From Ascaphus truei (taxonomy: Eukaryota; Chordata; Amphibia; Anura; Ascaphidae): a DNA stretch of 64,000 nucleotides. The position numbers and the translations under genes are program-made. The notes under the pieces were generated by a model. That model was not told where the DNA came from. It saw only the letters and a list, made by a program, of their open reading frames with translations, and ran no database searches. Location of the stretch: the NCBI GenBank assembly GCA_036426205.1, contig CM071568.1:39955221-40019220 (forward strand), read 5' to 3'. Positions 21,963-33,207 of this stretch are shown piece after piece (position 1 is the stretch's first letter; each line of letters starts with the position of its first letter).

Positions 21963-22279
21963 GCTAACCCACGACGGATACACTGAGCCCTGCATGAAAG
22001 ACCCTCCACTAGCCACAACCGCCAGAATCTACGGTATGGACCAACCCCAACACTGCCCCTCATGCCCTCGGGACCGTTTGGGACCCCTTCCGCAGCCCTC
22101 ACCAGTCCCTGGAGAAGGGAATCAGCGCCCTACAACGCAGCAGGTCCTACTCACATTTTTTGCCGGCGGCCATCTTCCCCTGCTTCTTCCCTTGCTCCTT
22201 CCCCGAGGCGCGCGGGAACTTCACTGATCTTCGCGGGCTTGTCCAGTGACGTCATCACCCCGCACCGTCTTCCCGCGAG
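21963..22279. other. Post-ORF1 sequence without ORF2
   Basis: GC-rich sequence with no reading frame resembling L1 endonuclease. It leads into the tandem units at 22280, so the L1 is broken here. Confidence 0.55.
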
Positions 22280-22560
22280 AGCTGGATCCCGGGCGCCTGC
22301 GCAGTAGAGGGAGGAAGCGGAGGCACCTGCTGCCTTCTCCAAGATGGCCGCCGAGGAGTGCTGCCACGAACGGGACCTCCGGCGCCTGCACAGAAGAGGG
22401 AGGAGGCAAGGGCGCTTACTGCCCCTTCCAAGATGGCCGCCGAGGAGCGCTGCCACACGCGGTATCCCGGCGCCTGCGCGGAAGAGAGAGGAAGCGGAGG
22501 GGCTTGCTGCCCTCACCAAGATGGCCGTCGAGGAGCGCTGCCACACAGAATGAGGAGGCT
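22280..22560 (+). repeat. About 91-bp GC-rich tandem units with YY1-like sites
   Basis: Three units begin GGCGCCTGCGC near 22289, 22380 and 22471. Each contains CAAGATGGCCG(C/T)CGAGGAG, which resembles the binding site of the factor YY1 (core GCCAT on the other strand), and AGAGGGAGGAAGCGGAGG. The arrangement recalls promoter monomers at the start of some mammalian L1s, but here it follows ORF1. Confidence 0.72.
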
Positions 22561-25500
22561 GACGGGGACACAGGCATAGAGGAGCTCTAGGCGCGGTGCA
22601 GGGAAGTGTGCATAGCAGCCTCCGTCTGTGCCTGTGCCCCAGAACTGTGGTCTCCCATATGCACATATCCATATACACGCATATAAAACATATTCAAACA
22701 ATAAAAAGGATCTAAGGGAGGGAGGGGGGAGGGGGGGGGAAGGAAGAGAGGGGGGAGGGGGAAAAGGAGGAGAGCCTTTTGGTATATAACATGGGATAAA
22801 AGACATGCATCAATGCCCTAGACTACCACTAAATTTAGCACAGAATACCTAATGCTTTATATGCCCGCCACTTACCTCTGAACCAATTGCCGAGAACAGA
22901 CAGGATAGCATCCAGCTTCGGCGCATGCGCAGCTCATATCCACGAGAATACCTCAGGGACACACTGAGCACCGCGGATGACGCATGCGCGGTCCACACAC
23001 TCCGTGGTTATGCTAAAGGGACGCAGTGTGAATGCTTTATGATTCACCTAGGAAAGCAGAATCGTAGACACAACAATGCCTAATCTATGAAGCTATAGTA
23101 GGAGCACTAACACATCTATAAATGTACAAGTTACAGGTCTTATACACATTTAGGGGTACTTGGCACCACCTTGGTCTATAGGCTACATCCCAACCTACTC
23201 TATATGTTATTATAGATTTTGGAGAATCAGCCTCTTTTTCTACACACTGATCACTTGATAAACTGTCTGACAAAAATAATAAAAACACAGTTCAAGGGGT
23301 GTGTTATCCCTTTGCTTTGAAACAGCTGTCCAAACATAACTTACCTTGATCACGTACCCCATTATTCACTCTACATACTTAGTAGTGACCTAGGGGAACT
23401 ATCATTAGTGATCGTACCGTGTGTGTCAACATATCACCACATATACTTACGTTTACCACGGTACATGTGACCTGCAGGACAATAGGTACCCTTTGTAGTT
23501 ACGATACTACATTGACCAGAGCCCAGGAGCTCCGAGAGACGCTTGGCGGAGCTGTATAGACGCCACTGTCTATCTTTTATTTAAGTATATGGTACTGCAC
23601 TATATACTGTTTTAAGTACACATTTACATTGTTTAATAAAATTTATTCTATTCACTACATCCACCCCTGACCGTCTATACTATAAAGGTCTGCGGTGCGC
23701 CTACAAGGGGATTTTTCAGTGTACCTTCTTTGGTACACATCCTTTTTCTGTAAAAAAGAACGTAATTTTTCTGATTCCCATTCAATAATGTACAGTATGT
23801 GTTTAGCATTGTTTGTATGTTTTTAGCATTGTTATCAGTTTTGTTGTTAAATATCCCTGTAATTATATAGTCAGTGGATGTACTATAAAGCAACCATTCA
23901 GACCATTTTCATTCCGAAAGACTCATTTGCCTTGAATGGTGTTTTTCGTCCGAAGAAGTCCAGAATGGCTGCCTTGGAGTATATACTGTAGAATTACAAA
24001 TTGTTACTGGAATCCTTCTAAACTCGACCTACACACTGTAGCTACAAATTTACCAAAGTAGGAACTTCTAATCAGAAATCTTACAAAAACTACTGTATCT
24101 GTTTTAATAAGTTGGGTACAGTAGAAAAGATATATCACCTTTCTTCTACTTCTGCCATAATGTGTTAATCTAGTGTTTAAAAAGAGAGTTCAAAAGAGTT
24201 CAGTGTCTAGTCTCATATCTACATTAAGTGTTATTATAATGAAGTGCAGAGTAGGAGGCAAGACCACAAAGTAATTATTTAGGTTCTTTCAGGTTTATAT
24301 CTAGACTTGGGAAATAGCTAAATAGTTCAACTTTTATACTTCCAGAAGGATGTGCCCAAGAAGCTCTACAAAGCTGGAAAATACAAATATCTAAAAAGTG
24401 GCAAAGAAGCACTCCAAATCAATGTAATTGAAGCAAAATAGGGCATTAGATAATCAGTCACAGATGTAGCAGACATTATTATCCCCTTTAACGTGAGTTA
24501 AAATACAAAATAGTGCATTAAATAACATGTGTGCTATCTCATTAACCATTGTTTTCAATAGCACTTGCATTAAATAACGTGCCAGCGGTAACGCAGCGCA
24601 TTGTGTAAGAGGTGCAATAACGTCTGCTACATCTGTACACATACAGTAGTTATACAGTAAAAGACATGCACAATTACCAATGTTTTTATCTCTACTGCAT
24701 CTTTATTAAGGTGAAAAACAGTGAAGGTTGTTTACCCCTATAGATAAGCTTCACCCAGTGTAACACAAAAAAGCAGAAAGAAATGCTGCTTTCAGTATTT
24801 CTCATAATACTCCAAACTACATCATGAATGCTCCATAATATTTAACAAGACATGATATTACATCATTGCCAGCAAACGTTCTGATGCAATATGAAATGTT
24901 TTGTAGACTGGGTGTAGGGCATATTTATAGGGGTAAGTGCACCCGATTGTTCGTGACCCTCATAAACATTCGATATGGATCAAAACAGTTATTCTGCATG
25001 TCCATTTCTCTATAATTTAATTGTACTGTTCCTGTCTTGAAATGTTGCTGCTTTTTTTTAACATTAAAGAATACACTTTGTGAGACCAAATGTAAGTTTT
25101 TCATTTTCTTTCATTTACTTTTTGAGTGCTCATCCAGTATGGTTTTTACTAACTTAATTAAAGTCACACTTTATTATTTTACCTTGCATGACAGTGTTTG
25201 GGAATGCATCTTTACCATTGGTGTTGGGGTTGCCCTTGTAACACAGCACCCATCTGCATTTTTTATTATTATTCACTTTAGTTATGTATGTGAACTGAAG
25301 TAATTTTTCTTACACTTTGGAAAGTATCTCACAATTTTCATAGCTCCAGAGCCGGAGGGCAAGTGCACATAATTTATCTGATGTTTTCATGTAAATCCTT
25401 CATGAGTACATTGACATTGTGTTTATTATCACTTGCTCAGATTATACATAGTGTAAGTCTCTGACATTAATTATGTTTTTAACTGGAAATCTATTCAATA

Positions 25501-25899
25501 AAAATGTATCCTTCTTACTTTGTTTATAATAGGAAAATACCTTACATTACAAAGCATTAAATGGATTCAATATTCGGATACAAGATTTATCGATGATGAA
25601 CATGTCTAGTTTTTCATAAAGGAGAAGGCTTCAATGATTGGCACAACTTTAATAAATGTGTGATATCAATTATTCATTGATGGTTTTCAAGCACTTGCCA
25701 TCCTCTCAAGTCTTCCAGCAAAAGAAAGCAAATCTACGACACTGTGGAAGAGACGAGGTTCATTGTTTTACATTTCTCTAATAAAATAATTTCAGATGAA
25801 TCAAACATAAAAAGTAATGTAGCTTTTACATTATCTCTTATATTACCACAGTGTTCATTTCATTGTATCAATCTGGATGTCTAGATGTTGGCACATCTC
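22561..25899. other. No gene; purine-rich tract at 22700-22780
   Basis: 22700-22780 is almost pure A/G (GGGAGGGGGGAGG-type). The rest is AT-rich with only short ORFs below about 90 codons that match nothing I know. Confidence 0.6.
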
Positions 25900-25907
25900 A
25901 TCATACT

Positions 25908-26286
25908 TGGAGATGGGTGAATTTTTTTGGACGAATTTGGATCGTCCGGTTCCTTTGATCCGCGGATTTCTGGGGATCCATCTCAAAAAGGGGTGACGTG
26001 CGTTTTGAGGATTTTGTATTATTATTACCAATACACTCCGCGGATTCCGAAACCCGTGGATGGATTTGCAGAAACCAATCCGCGAATTCAGCCTCCATTG
26101 GGCCATCGGATTGCTGAATCTGAGGATTGGATTCTACAAATCCGTCAATGGATTGCATCCAATGGCGGATTTTGAGGAATCCGCGCAGGTTAAAACCGAC
26201 CAAATCCATTTGCGGATTTTACACTGCAAAATGGATTTTGAGGGGAAAATCCGGGAAACGGATTTGGACGGATTCGGCCATCTCTA
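25908..26286. mobile_element. hAT-like MITE, 379 bp
   Basis: The ends are inverted (TGGAGATGGGTGAAT on the left; the right end, reversed, is TAGAGATGGCCGAATCC). ATCATACT (25900-25907) and ATCATACA (26287-26294) form a near-perfect 8-bp target duplication, the length made by hAT transposases. The interior repeats GGATTTG/AATCCGC motifs many times. There is no transposase, so it would depend on an autonomous hAT element. Confidence 0.78.
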
Positions 26287-26294
26287 ATCATACA

Positions 26295-28178
26295 CTCCGC
26301 ATTCAAAAACGAGGCAACTTTTCAAATGCGTCTGAGTTGAGAGTGTGGTCCAAGCAAATAGCTAAATGATAGAGTTGCTACAGTATATTCATCTACAATC
26401 AACCAATTGTACTTTTTTTTGTCTACAAACATCTAGAGCATCCAGAAAATGAAGATGATAGACCAAAATAAAAAACAGTGTTTATATTTTTGCATTTCTA
26501 CTAATTCAACTGTTGTTCTCAGAAGAATCTTCTTGATAGCTAGTGGTAAGGCACAACAGATGGGTGCATTCCAAGAAATAGTTACTGTACATGGGGAAAT
26601 GCAATAAATCTATATAAAAAAAAATTACAACAACTCTGTTTACGCAGAGGGATGCATACAAATGCTGAGGTCTGCTATTGCCTTGTAGCATCCAAATATG
26701 TCCAATAATTTAGTTCTGGTTTCAGTGACCCTTTGAAAGTACGGATTTTGTGGCAGGAAAGGGGGCAGCAGCATAGAGGGGAAGAAAAAGAGGGAGGGAA
26801 GCACTGCTCATGGTGTGATAATATTAGAGGGTAATTGATAACTGGGCTGCAATGCATTCATTTTAGGATGTCTCGCTCCTTTACTGCTTTCAAAGCAGAA
26901 TTATTGTACATCTCTTTCTAAAACATGGCCAAAAAAAGCCTTTCCCCAATGTGAAAGAAAATGACATTGTTTTTAAATCAGGCACCACTACTTTTTGAAG
27001 TCACCTCCACCACTGGAGAAAAATAAAGAAGGATAGAAATGAAAGACAATCAGGAAACTGACAGGCATGAACCTGCAACTGACAACCAACGTACAATGTA
27101 AACAAGAATAGAATAATGGAGACTTAGGTTTAGCAACATTAGGAATCACGAACTGAGCCTGCAGAGACAAAAGCCAAACATGAGGGTAATGCTGTGGAAG
27201 GGATTATAAGGAATTGTGTGAGGCTCATGCTGGTGGTGATAATCCATCTTTTTCTCTGCTCATGCACAGAATAACTGCACAACATTAGCTACTAGTCTCA
27301 GGTTTAGAATAGTTGCAGCTTAAATACATAACTACGAAGTAAATGGGATGAAAAGGATTTTTATACTTTTAAGAAATACCTGAATACAACATATGGGTGG
27401 TTAATCATTCCAGCCTCATATACTGTTCTGTTAATAAACAACTCCAACTCTACATTTCAGATATACAGCTTTTTATAATTAAACACTTTCTTTTAGGTAT
27501 GCAGAAAAAGAGGAAGAGATTATTTTTTTGTCTAATTTTGTTTCTTGCACATGTTAATGTGTGTTTTTTTTTTGTTAGATCTGTTCTTTTTCTTGAGCAG
27601 TGTTGAAGTGATTAAAAGTTGAAATCACAATCTCTGTCTCTGTAATTATTGTAATATATGTTTGTAATGTAATTATACGCACATACTTTATGAAGTCCAC
27701 AATATATAGCCTATCACGGCAACTCTTGCATACATAACCTACATTCAATATAAAACATTATGCAGTTGGAAACATTAACTATTTTACACATGGTCAGATG
27801 GATGTGTTTAATAAAGTTATATTATTCAGAATATAATCTGGGTTTAACACATAACTATTTTAATAGAAAGTGCTAGATCTCGGGCCAGAAGTACATATTA
27901 GGATACCTCTTTCTACTTTAACTTGAACATGTATTTGTCTTCATAGAGATTTCTATTAAATAATGTTAAGATAATCATGTTCTTGCTGAGAATAACAGTA
28001 CATTTTGGTGTGACCCATTTATCATAACGTTATTTCCCTGCGTGAACATTAACAGAGTTTAGGTTAATGGCTCATAATCATCTGATTTGCATATGAGTAA
28101 ACCTAACAGACATAGAAATGTATTGATATGTTATTTCAATTGTTAACTCTAGGCTGTCGTAACATTGTTCTCTTTAGT
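26295..28178. other. No gene seen
   Basis: AT-rich DNA with scattered short ORFs, none convincing, and no repeat recognised. Confidence 0.6.
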
Positions 28179-28186
28179 GCATAGGC

Positions 28187-28506
28187 CAGGGGTGTGCAAA
28201 CTGGGGTGATGGGGGCGCAAGATTTTCTGGGCGGGGGCGTGGTGCCTACAGAGACACCGCACTCTTCCCCAAAGCATTTAAATTAAATGCAGGGGATCTC
28301 CTGCGGTTTCTAGCAATACGTCATCATGGCAAGGCAGCGTCAAATTATGTCACGGGTCACATGATGTTGCATTGACATGGCAATGTGATGTCACATGATG
28401 TTGTGATGTCAGAACGCCGGAGACAAGGTAAGATGGAGCGTGGGGCGAGGGCAGGGGGAGGGACAGCAAGCAGGGGGGCGCAAAGGAAAATGTTTACGCA
28501 CCCCTG
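28187..28506. mobile_element. hAT-like MITE, 320 bp, with perfect 8-bp duplication
   Basis: It begins CAGGGGTGTGCAAACT and ends TTTACGCACCCCTG, so the termini are inverted repeats starting CAGGGGTG as in hAT elements. GCATAGGC occurs on both sides (28179-28186 and 28507-28514). The interior has repeated GTCACATGATGTT and no coding capacity. Confidence 0.87.
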
Positions 28507-28559
28507 GCATAGGCATTAGGATTAATATAATGTTAATTTTGGGGGAGAGACACCTCCTG

Positions 28560-29108
28560 TGGCGCTGAGGAATGGTTTAATTGTGATTGTAGACAAAGTT
28601 CTTTTCTTGATGGATTCCTCAAGAGAAAAAGAGAAAACAAGCATATAGTACACACTGCAATAGTGCATTACCCAGGGACAACTAGGATGTATAAAGAGAG
28701 CAATTTTAATACAATAATAAAATACAGTATAACATATAAAATAAAAATCAATTGATTACACTAAAAATACAAAAATTTTACTAAAAAGAATTATACTAAA
28801 AAGAACTATCTGTGCCTTGGCATAGGTACCAGATGTCTTGAAACTTGCTCCGTTTAGTGTAAAATTGGAAACCTACTCAGCAAAAGTGACTAGGACATAA
28901 GCGTTATTGAAATGGTCTTATCAGCATATGGGACCGCTTGCTGCGAGGTGAAATTGCGTCAATCCACGGAAGAGGATCTCCTTTTCTGCTCGGGTGTCTG
29001 CTTGCTGCACACTGCTTGCTGCTTTCTCCCAGAGTTCAGCCGATCAACTCCTCCTGTGACGTCACCGCTTGTTCTCCACAGCTACGGTGTCTCAGTAATG
29101 CCAAAAGA
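28560..29108. repeat. Probable terminal (pLTR) sequence of a Penelope-like element
   Basis: This stretch leads into the minus-strand hammerhead-like motif and the GIY-YIG fragment that follows. Short repeats of ACTAAAAA-type occur near 28760-28810. The assignment rests on its position. Confidence 0.4.
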
Positions 29109-29160
29109 CCTCCTACATGTTTCGAAACTCCTAATAGTGGGTTTCTTCCTCAGCGTGAAC
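29109..29160 (-). ncRNA. Hammerhead-ribozyme-like motif (stem III core CATG)
   Basis: On the minus strand the order is CTGAGGA (29147-29153), a 5-bp stem GAAAC/GTTTC with a 12-base loop, GAAA, the self-complementary CATG (29116-29119), then TA where cleavage would occur. This matches the CUGANGA...GAAA...UH layout. One extra A separates CTGAGGA from the stem. Stem I pairing is weak. Confidence 0.55.
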
Positions 29161-29541
29161 GATCTCATCCTGACAAACATACATTTTATTCGCAAATCAC
29201 AAAGGAAGTTTTCAATATTGATGACTTTATTTTATGTACATCCACACATATTGTATACTTATTGGAATGTGCGTGTGGGTATCAATACGTAGGCAGAACC
29301 AAACGCAGCCTTAAGGTCCGTATCCAGGAACACGTCAGAAATATTAAAAATGGTTTTTGGTACACCATAATAAAGATCTGTCAAGTCTCACTTTTAAGGG
29401 GATTCAGTTTATTCCTGTAAATAGAAGAGGTGGGGACAGAGTCAAAACACTATCTTCCAAAGAGACATATTGGATACACAAGTTAGATACTATGTCCCCT
29501 AAGGGGTTAAATGAGGATGTGGACATTTGGGCACTTTATTA
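29161..29541 (+). pseudogene. Penelope-like element fragment: GIY-YIG endonuclease end
   Basis: The frame includes THIVYLLECACGYQYVGRT and then a KVRIQEHVRNI helix, the pattern of the GIY-YIG domain at the C-terminus of Penelope-like retroelement proteins. A frameshift near 29360 moves the rest to another frame, ending FIPVNRRGGDRV...LNEDVDIW and a stop at about 29540. The RT part is missing, so this is a 5'-truncated copy. The endonuclease would nick target DNA for priming. Confidence 0.82.
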
Positions 29542-30789
29542 AATCTTTAGCCCCCCGCCCCTTTGAATAGTACCTTTGTACTATTGATCTTTGTATCTCT
29601 GTTTTCCTTGCTTCGTTCTATTCTTTAGTTCTAGCTACATCTTTTTATATAATTAATGATGGTGTCTATTTTAAGTCAACTAATATTGTGTTTCTTTTAT
29701 TCCAGCATGTTTTTAATTATTTATGCTAGGTTTTGTCTATATATAAGTTCTAATTTAATATGTATTTTTCTTTTTGTTAATAAAGTTGTTGTTTTAAAAG
29801 TAAGTTACACATCTTCCCTATCACACTGACCATTACCTATTTTAGATGATTGGTTTATTCTTAATTGGTTAACCAATAAGGTATCTCTGTGGGGTATATA
29901 AGACCTCTGGGTAATGGCCTAATTATTCCCTGAAGAAGTAGTTAATTCTACGAAACGCGTTGGATATTATTTTCTATTGCCTTATATCTGCTTATATTGG
30001 CTATTGCCTATTCATTGGCTTTGCCCTGATTTTACCAATCCTGTGTGCTGTTTTGGGCCTTTGTGAGAGACTCTGAGAGACTGTATCACCTCCCTGCCGA
30101 TTCCACCACTGCTGTGGAGACAGTGACGTCATCACACAGCGTCCCGCGACGGAGCGGCATCGTGGCACGCCGAGTGTGCCCCTGCAAGCTGCGGTCTAAC
30201 CTCCGTGCAGAGGATCCACCTGCTGAGGTATAGGAGTTGCTCCAGACGGCCTGGAAGCCAGAGTGATCTCACCGAGCACCAATACCTTCAGCTGAACCTG
30301 GCTGCGTGAAGGGAAACCCCCTTGGGAGCAAAAGATTGACGTCCTGCCCCAGAACCAACGGAGTGGCACTAGCTGAGAGAAGCAAGCACCTGACTCTCCT
30401 GACAACAGCTGCCGAGTGGTAAACAGTGTGATACACACTAAATGCACTTTACCAACCTTTATTATGTACGCAGATATATTACCCCTTTAATTTGAATTAT
30501 ATTGTTGAACTTGCTTCACCATTTGGCGTTGTGCGCTCTTTTCTTTTGTTTCCATTTTCTTAGTGTGTGTGGGGTGCTGAGCCACCCCCTGTGTTTATAG
30601 CAGCAGACGCCTGTATCCTCAACACGGTTATGTGATACAATTTATTTATTTTTTATATATCTCACTGTGAGAGCTGTGGTATAATCCTTTATCACATATT
30701 TTATGGTTTAGTCACTGCACTGTGTATATTCATATACTATAAATCCTAGTAGTTAGTTAGGTAGTAGCGCACAGTATTTTTTCTGTTTT
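29542..30789 (+). repeat. 3' region/pLTR of a Penelope-like element
   Basis: No ORF of interest. It directly follows the GIY-YIG fragment and contains a plus-strand hammerhead-like motif at 29921-29970, as expected for PLE terminal repeats. Confidence 0.55.
29921..29970 (+). ncRNA. Hammerhead-ribozyme-like motif (stem III core CGCG)
   Basis: CTGAAGA (29930-29936), an extra A, the stem GTAG/CTAC with loop TTAATT, GAAA (29952-29955), CGCG (29956-29959), then TT. Stem I begins with CC before the core and GG after the cleavage site. Every core position fits the CUGANGA/GAAA/UH rule. Confidence 0.68.
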
Positions 30790-30994
30790 CACTGCCTCAT
30801 GGCAAGGAATCCACTTTGGGTCCCCTGGGCACTGTAGTATGATTGGATTCTTACTGTGCTACTGCATCGCCACTTGGCCTTTGCCTTCCGTGTCTTGTGG
30901 AGAGTAGACTGTAGTACTGCAACGGTATCACGGTCATGCTTCCTGGAGCGCCTCCCTTGCTTTATCTCTACCGCCACCTTTTCCTTGGACTGCT

Positions 30995-32480
30995 TCAGTG
31001 ACCCAAACGTCTGTCTTGGGTTGTAAGCTTTTCCTCCAGCTTCATCTGAGAAACCTCCTGCTGGACAGTAGTAGAGTCCAACGTAGTGTCCCGCTCAGTC
31101 TTCAGAGCCTCAAGCTCCTTGACTAGGTCACACTTTTGTTTCTCCGCCATCTTGCGGCCAGCACACTCAGACTCCAGGTCCTTCCTCAGGTCTTGAAGCA
31201 GTCCTTCTGCCATTCTTCTTTCACTCAGTGCGGCTGCTAGTTCATCTTCGTTAGAATTGAGTCGCGATTCTACGTCTCCTAGCAGACTCAGAGCAAGGCT
31301 TAAATCTGTCTCTGTTTCTTTATTCTGGACCTGCAGCTGCTGGTGCTCTTCCCGGACCTTGTCCAGCTCCAGCTGTAGCCGGGCCCCCTCATTGGTCGTG
31401 TAGTCCAGCCGCTTGTGGATATCAGCCATCTCGGTTTCATGGTGCAACATCAGGCAGGCCACCTGACGGACGGACACCTCCTCCCTCTTAGCACGCTGCA
31501 TCTTGCGCTCAGCCATCTGCATCTGCAACTCTTCAATCTGATGCTGCCAGTCCCCTCTCAGGGCCTTCACCGCTTCCCGGTGCTTACTCTGGGTTTGCAT
31601 CAGCGCCTCCTTCATCTTTTGGAGCTCTGCAGTTCTTTTTGCTAGGATCGCTGCTGCTTCTGTTTTCCAGGCCTCTTTCTCCTTGGTATACTGACTCATT
31701 GGGATGGTGCTGCCTCTCTGCTTCTCCAGCTCTTGCTTCAGTCTTTGGACCTTCTCATGTTCCCTCTCACACAGAGTCACCTGGCTTGTAAGCTCCGCCT
31801 CCAGCGATGCTCTTGTGGCGCTCATCGTGACCTTCAGCTGCTCCAGAGCGAGGCATTCTTTTTCCATCATTTTCTCTGCATTCTGCAGTGCAGCCTGTAC
31901 TTCTAATTTTTCTTGCGCCAATTGCGTCTTCCCTTTCTGTGCTTGGTGAAGCTTCTCAGTCCCATCACTGACCTGACCAGTCAGGTTTAAAACCTCTTCC
32001 TTCAGGTGTATATTCTCCATTTTCACAGTCTCTATATCCCTTAGGACCGTCTCATTGGCTTTCTTCAAAGTACCTCTGTAGTTAGACAGTGGCCCTCCTG
32101 GCGTGAGAAGCGCGCAAGCCTCTTGGTGAGAAACTTCTAAGTCTTTGATGAAGTTTTGCACATCTTATAGCACAGTCTCCAGTCAGGACTTGTTCTCTCT
32201 GATTCCATGGTACCAATTGCGGTGTTGGCCTTATCCAAACTTGTCGTCAGCTTCCCCAACTCACTCCGTAAGAGACTCTCTGTTGTCTTTAACGCCTCAT
32301 ACTCAAGTATAGCTGGGAGTATACTCCTCTGTACCTCGGCGTTCGCTTCTCGCTCCCTATTCATTTGTTCCTGCAAGACATCATAACCACGATGGGCAGT
32401 TTGGAGTGCAGAAATTAAGGCTTCTTTCCCTGGATCAAGGATTCAGCTTCCCTTTGCTCCTCCTTTTCCTTTGCCACCGT
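30995..32480 (-). pseudogene. Long coiled-coil protein, partly myosin II rod-like
   Basis: The longest open frame is 30995-32161 (388 codons); the coiled coil continues upstream in neighbouring frames (32137-32376, and to about 32480), so there are one or more indels. Nearly the whole protein is charged heptad repeat rich in E, K, Q and L without a globular domain. The last ~45 residues resemble the rod of vertebrate non-muscle myosin II heavy chains: DLESE, AEKQK, then ELEALKTE...TLDST..QQE in the same order and spacing I recall for that family. The upstream part is less specific and could be any coiled coil (cingulin-like is an alternative). It occupies the Gag position of an LTR element. 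It may be a captured host fragment or a divergent Gag-like scaffold protein. Confidence 0.72.
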
Positions 32481-32481
32481 T

Positions 32482-32699
32482 CCTGTGACAATTCTACCCA
32501 TCACTCCGGTCTGCAGCACATCTCGGTGCCTTGCTGACGCCTGTTGTCCTGGTTTATGACAGGCCCAGCGTACTTAATCCTTTAGAAAGTCACCTGGTTT
32601 CCTTCTAACCGGCACGGCTTCGAACTCCGGGTCACCGACTCCAAGGTTATGGGGTCCTGCGCTCTGGACACTGGACACTTTTACAGCTTTCATCTGCGG
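32482..32699 (-). other. Linker between zinc-knuckle ORF and coiled coil
   Basis: Frames here are broken. One minus-strand frame reads through DPEFEAVPVRRKPGDF and stops at about 32577. It could be a damaged part of the same protein. Confidence 0.35.
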
Positions 32700-32816
32700 T
32701 TACGTCTCTCTTCTCGGGGTCACATATGCGTCATCATAATAATAATCATATGGCCTGAAGGGACACTGTTTTGTATGGTTATGTACATTGCAAAACTGAC
32801 ACTTGACAGCGGCCAT
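32700..32816 (-). CDS. Short ORF with zinc-knuckle-like motif
   Basis: The ATG at 32816 has a good start context (AAAATGG) and encodes about 38 residues beginning MAAVKCQFC. The cysteines and histidine form C-x2-C-x4-H-x3-C (32763-32801), one residue shorter than the retroviral zinc knuckle C-x2-C-x4-H-x4-C. A tyrosine/aspartate-rich stretch (YDYYYDD) follows, then a TAA. It lies between the primer site and the coiled coil, so it may once have been the N-terminus of that protein, separated now by a frameshift. This link is inference. Confidence 0.5.
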   Translation of the reverse strand: MAAVKCQFCNVHNHTKQCPFRPYDYYYDDAYVTPRRET

Positions 32817-33187
32817 TTTAAAACCCCATTTTTTTTCCCACACCCGACGAGGCAGACTTTGCACAACACACGTAAGTTGTACGTGCTTTACAATCTTTGA
32901 ACCTTCTGGGTTCTTCTTAGGGCAACATCTTTGCCAAAATTCATTTTCACTTTCTTTTATACCAGACAGGGCAAATTTTACACACAGCACTTGCTAGCTG
33001 CAAATTCACTCGCTTCAGCAAAAGGCATTAGCTTTACACAGCAATCCTTTCATACCCGACGGGGCAAACTTTACACTCAGCACTTGCTGGCTGTAAATTC
33101 AATGCTTCAGCAAAATAACGCTTTTTTTTTTCTCCTTGAGTTCAGTGTCTCAACACATCTTCATCTACTGAACCCCAGAGGCGTAGC
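32817..33187 (-). other. Leader of the coiled-coil LTR element, with internal repeats
   Basis: On the plus strand, ACCCGACGAGGCAGACTTTG, ACCAGACAGGGCAAATTTTA and ACCCGACGGGGCAAACTTTA are three diverged copies of one unit spaced about 100 bases apart, each followed by CACTTGCTGGCTG-like sequence in the last two. This could be a packaging or leader repeat. Confidence 0.55.
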
Positions 33188-33205
33188 ATCCCACTTCTGA
33201 CACCA
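33188..33205 (-). other. Primer-binding site complementary to tRNA-Leu
   Basis: The plus strand reads ATCCCACTTCTGACACCA, which is the 3' end of a vertebrate tRNA-Leu including CCA as I know it (gene end ATCCCACTTCTGACA). On the minus strand it lies two bases after the LTR end. Similarity extends a few bases further (GAGGCGT upstream), so the site is well supported. Confidence 0.85.
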
Positions 33206-33207
33206 CC

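Noticed and set aside
22151..22678. A 175-codon minus-strand ORF rich in S, A and R
   Set aside because: It is a reading of the GC-rich tandem units and shows the same 30-residue period as the DNA repeat.
23930..23970. CGTCCGAAGAAGTCC as a hammerhead remnant
   Set aside because: No pairing stem followed by GAAA and a palindrome could be found around it.
32604..32640. tRNA B-box-like sequence (GAGTTCGAAGCC on the minus strand)
   Set aside because: No A box or cloverleaf at the right distance; it lies inside the element's coding zone.
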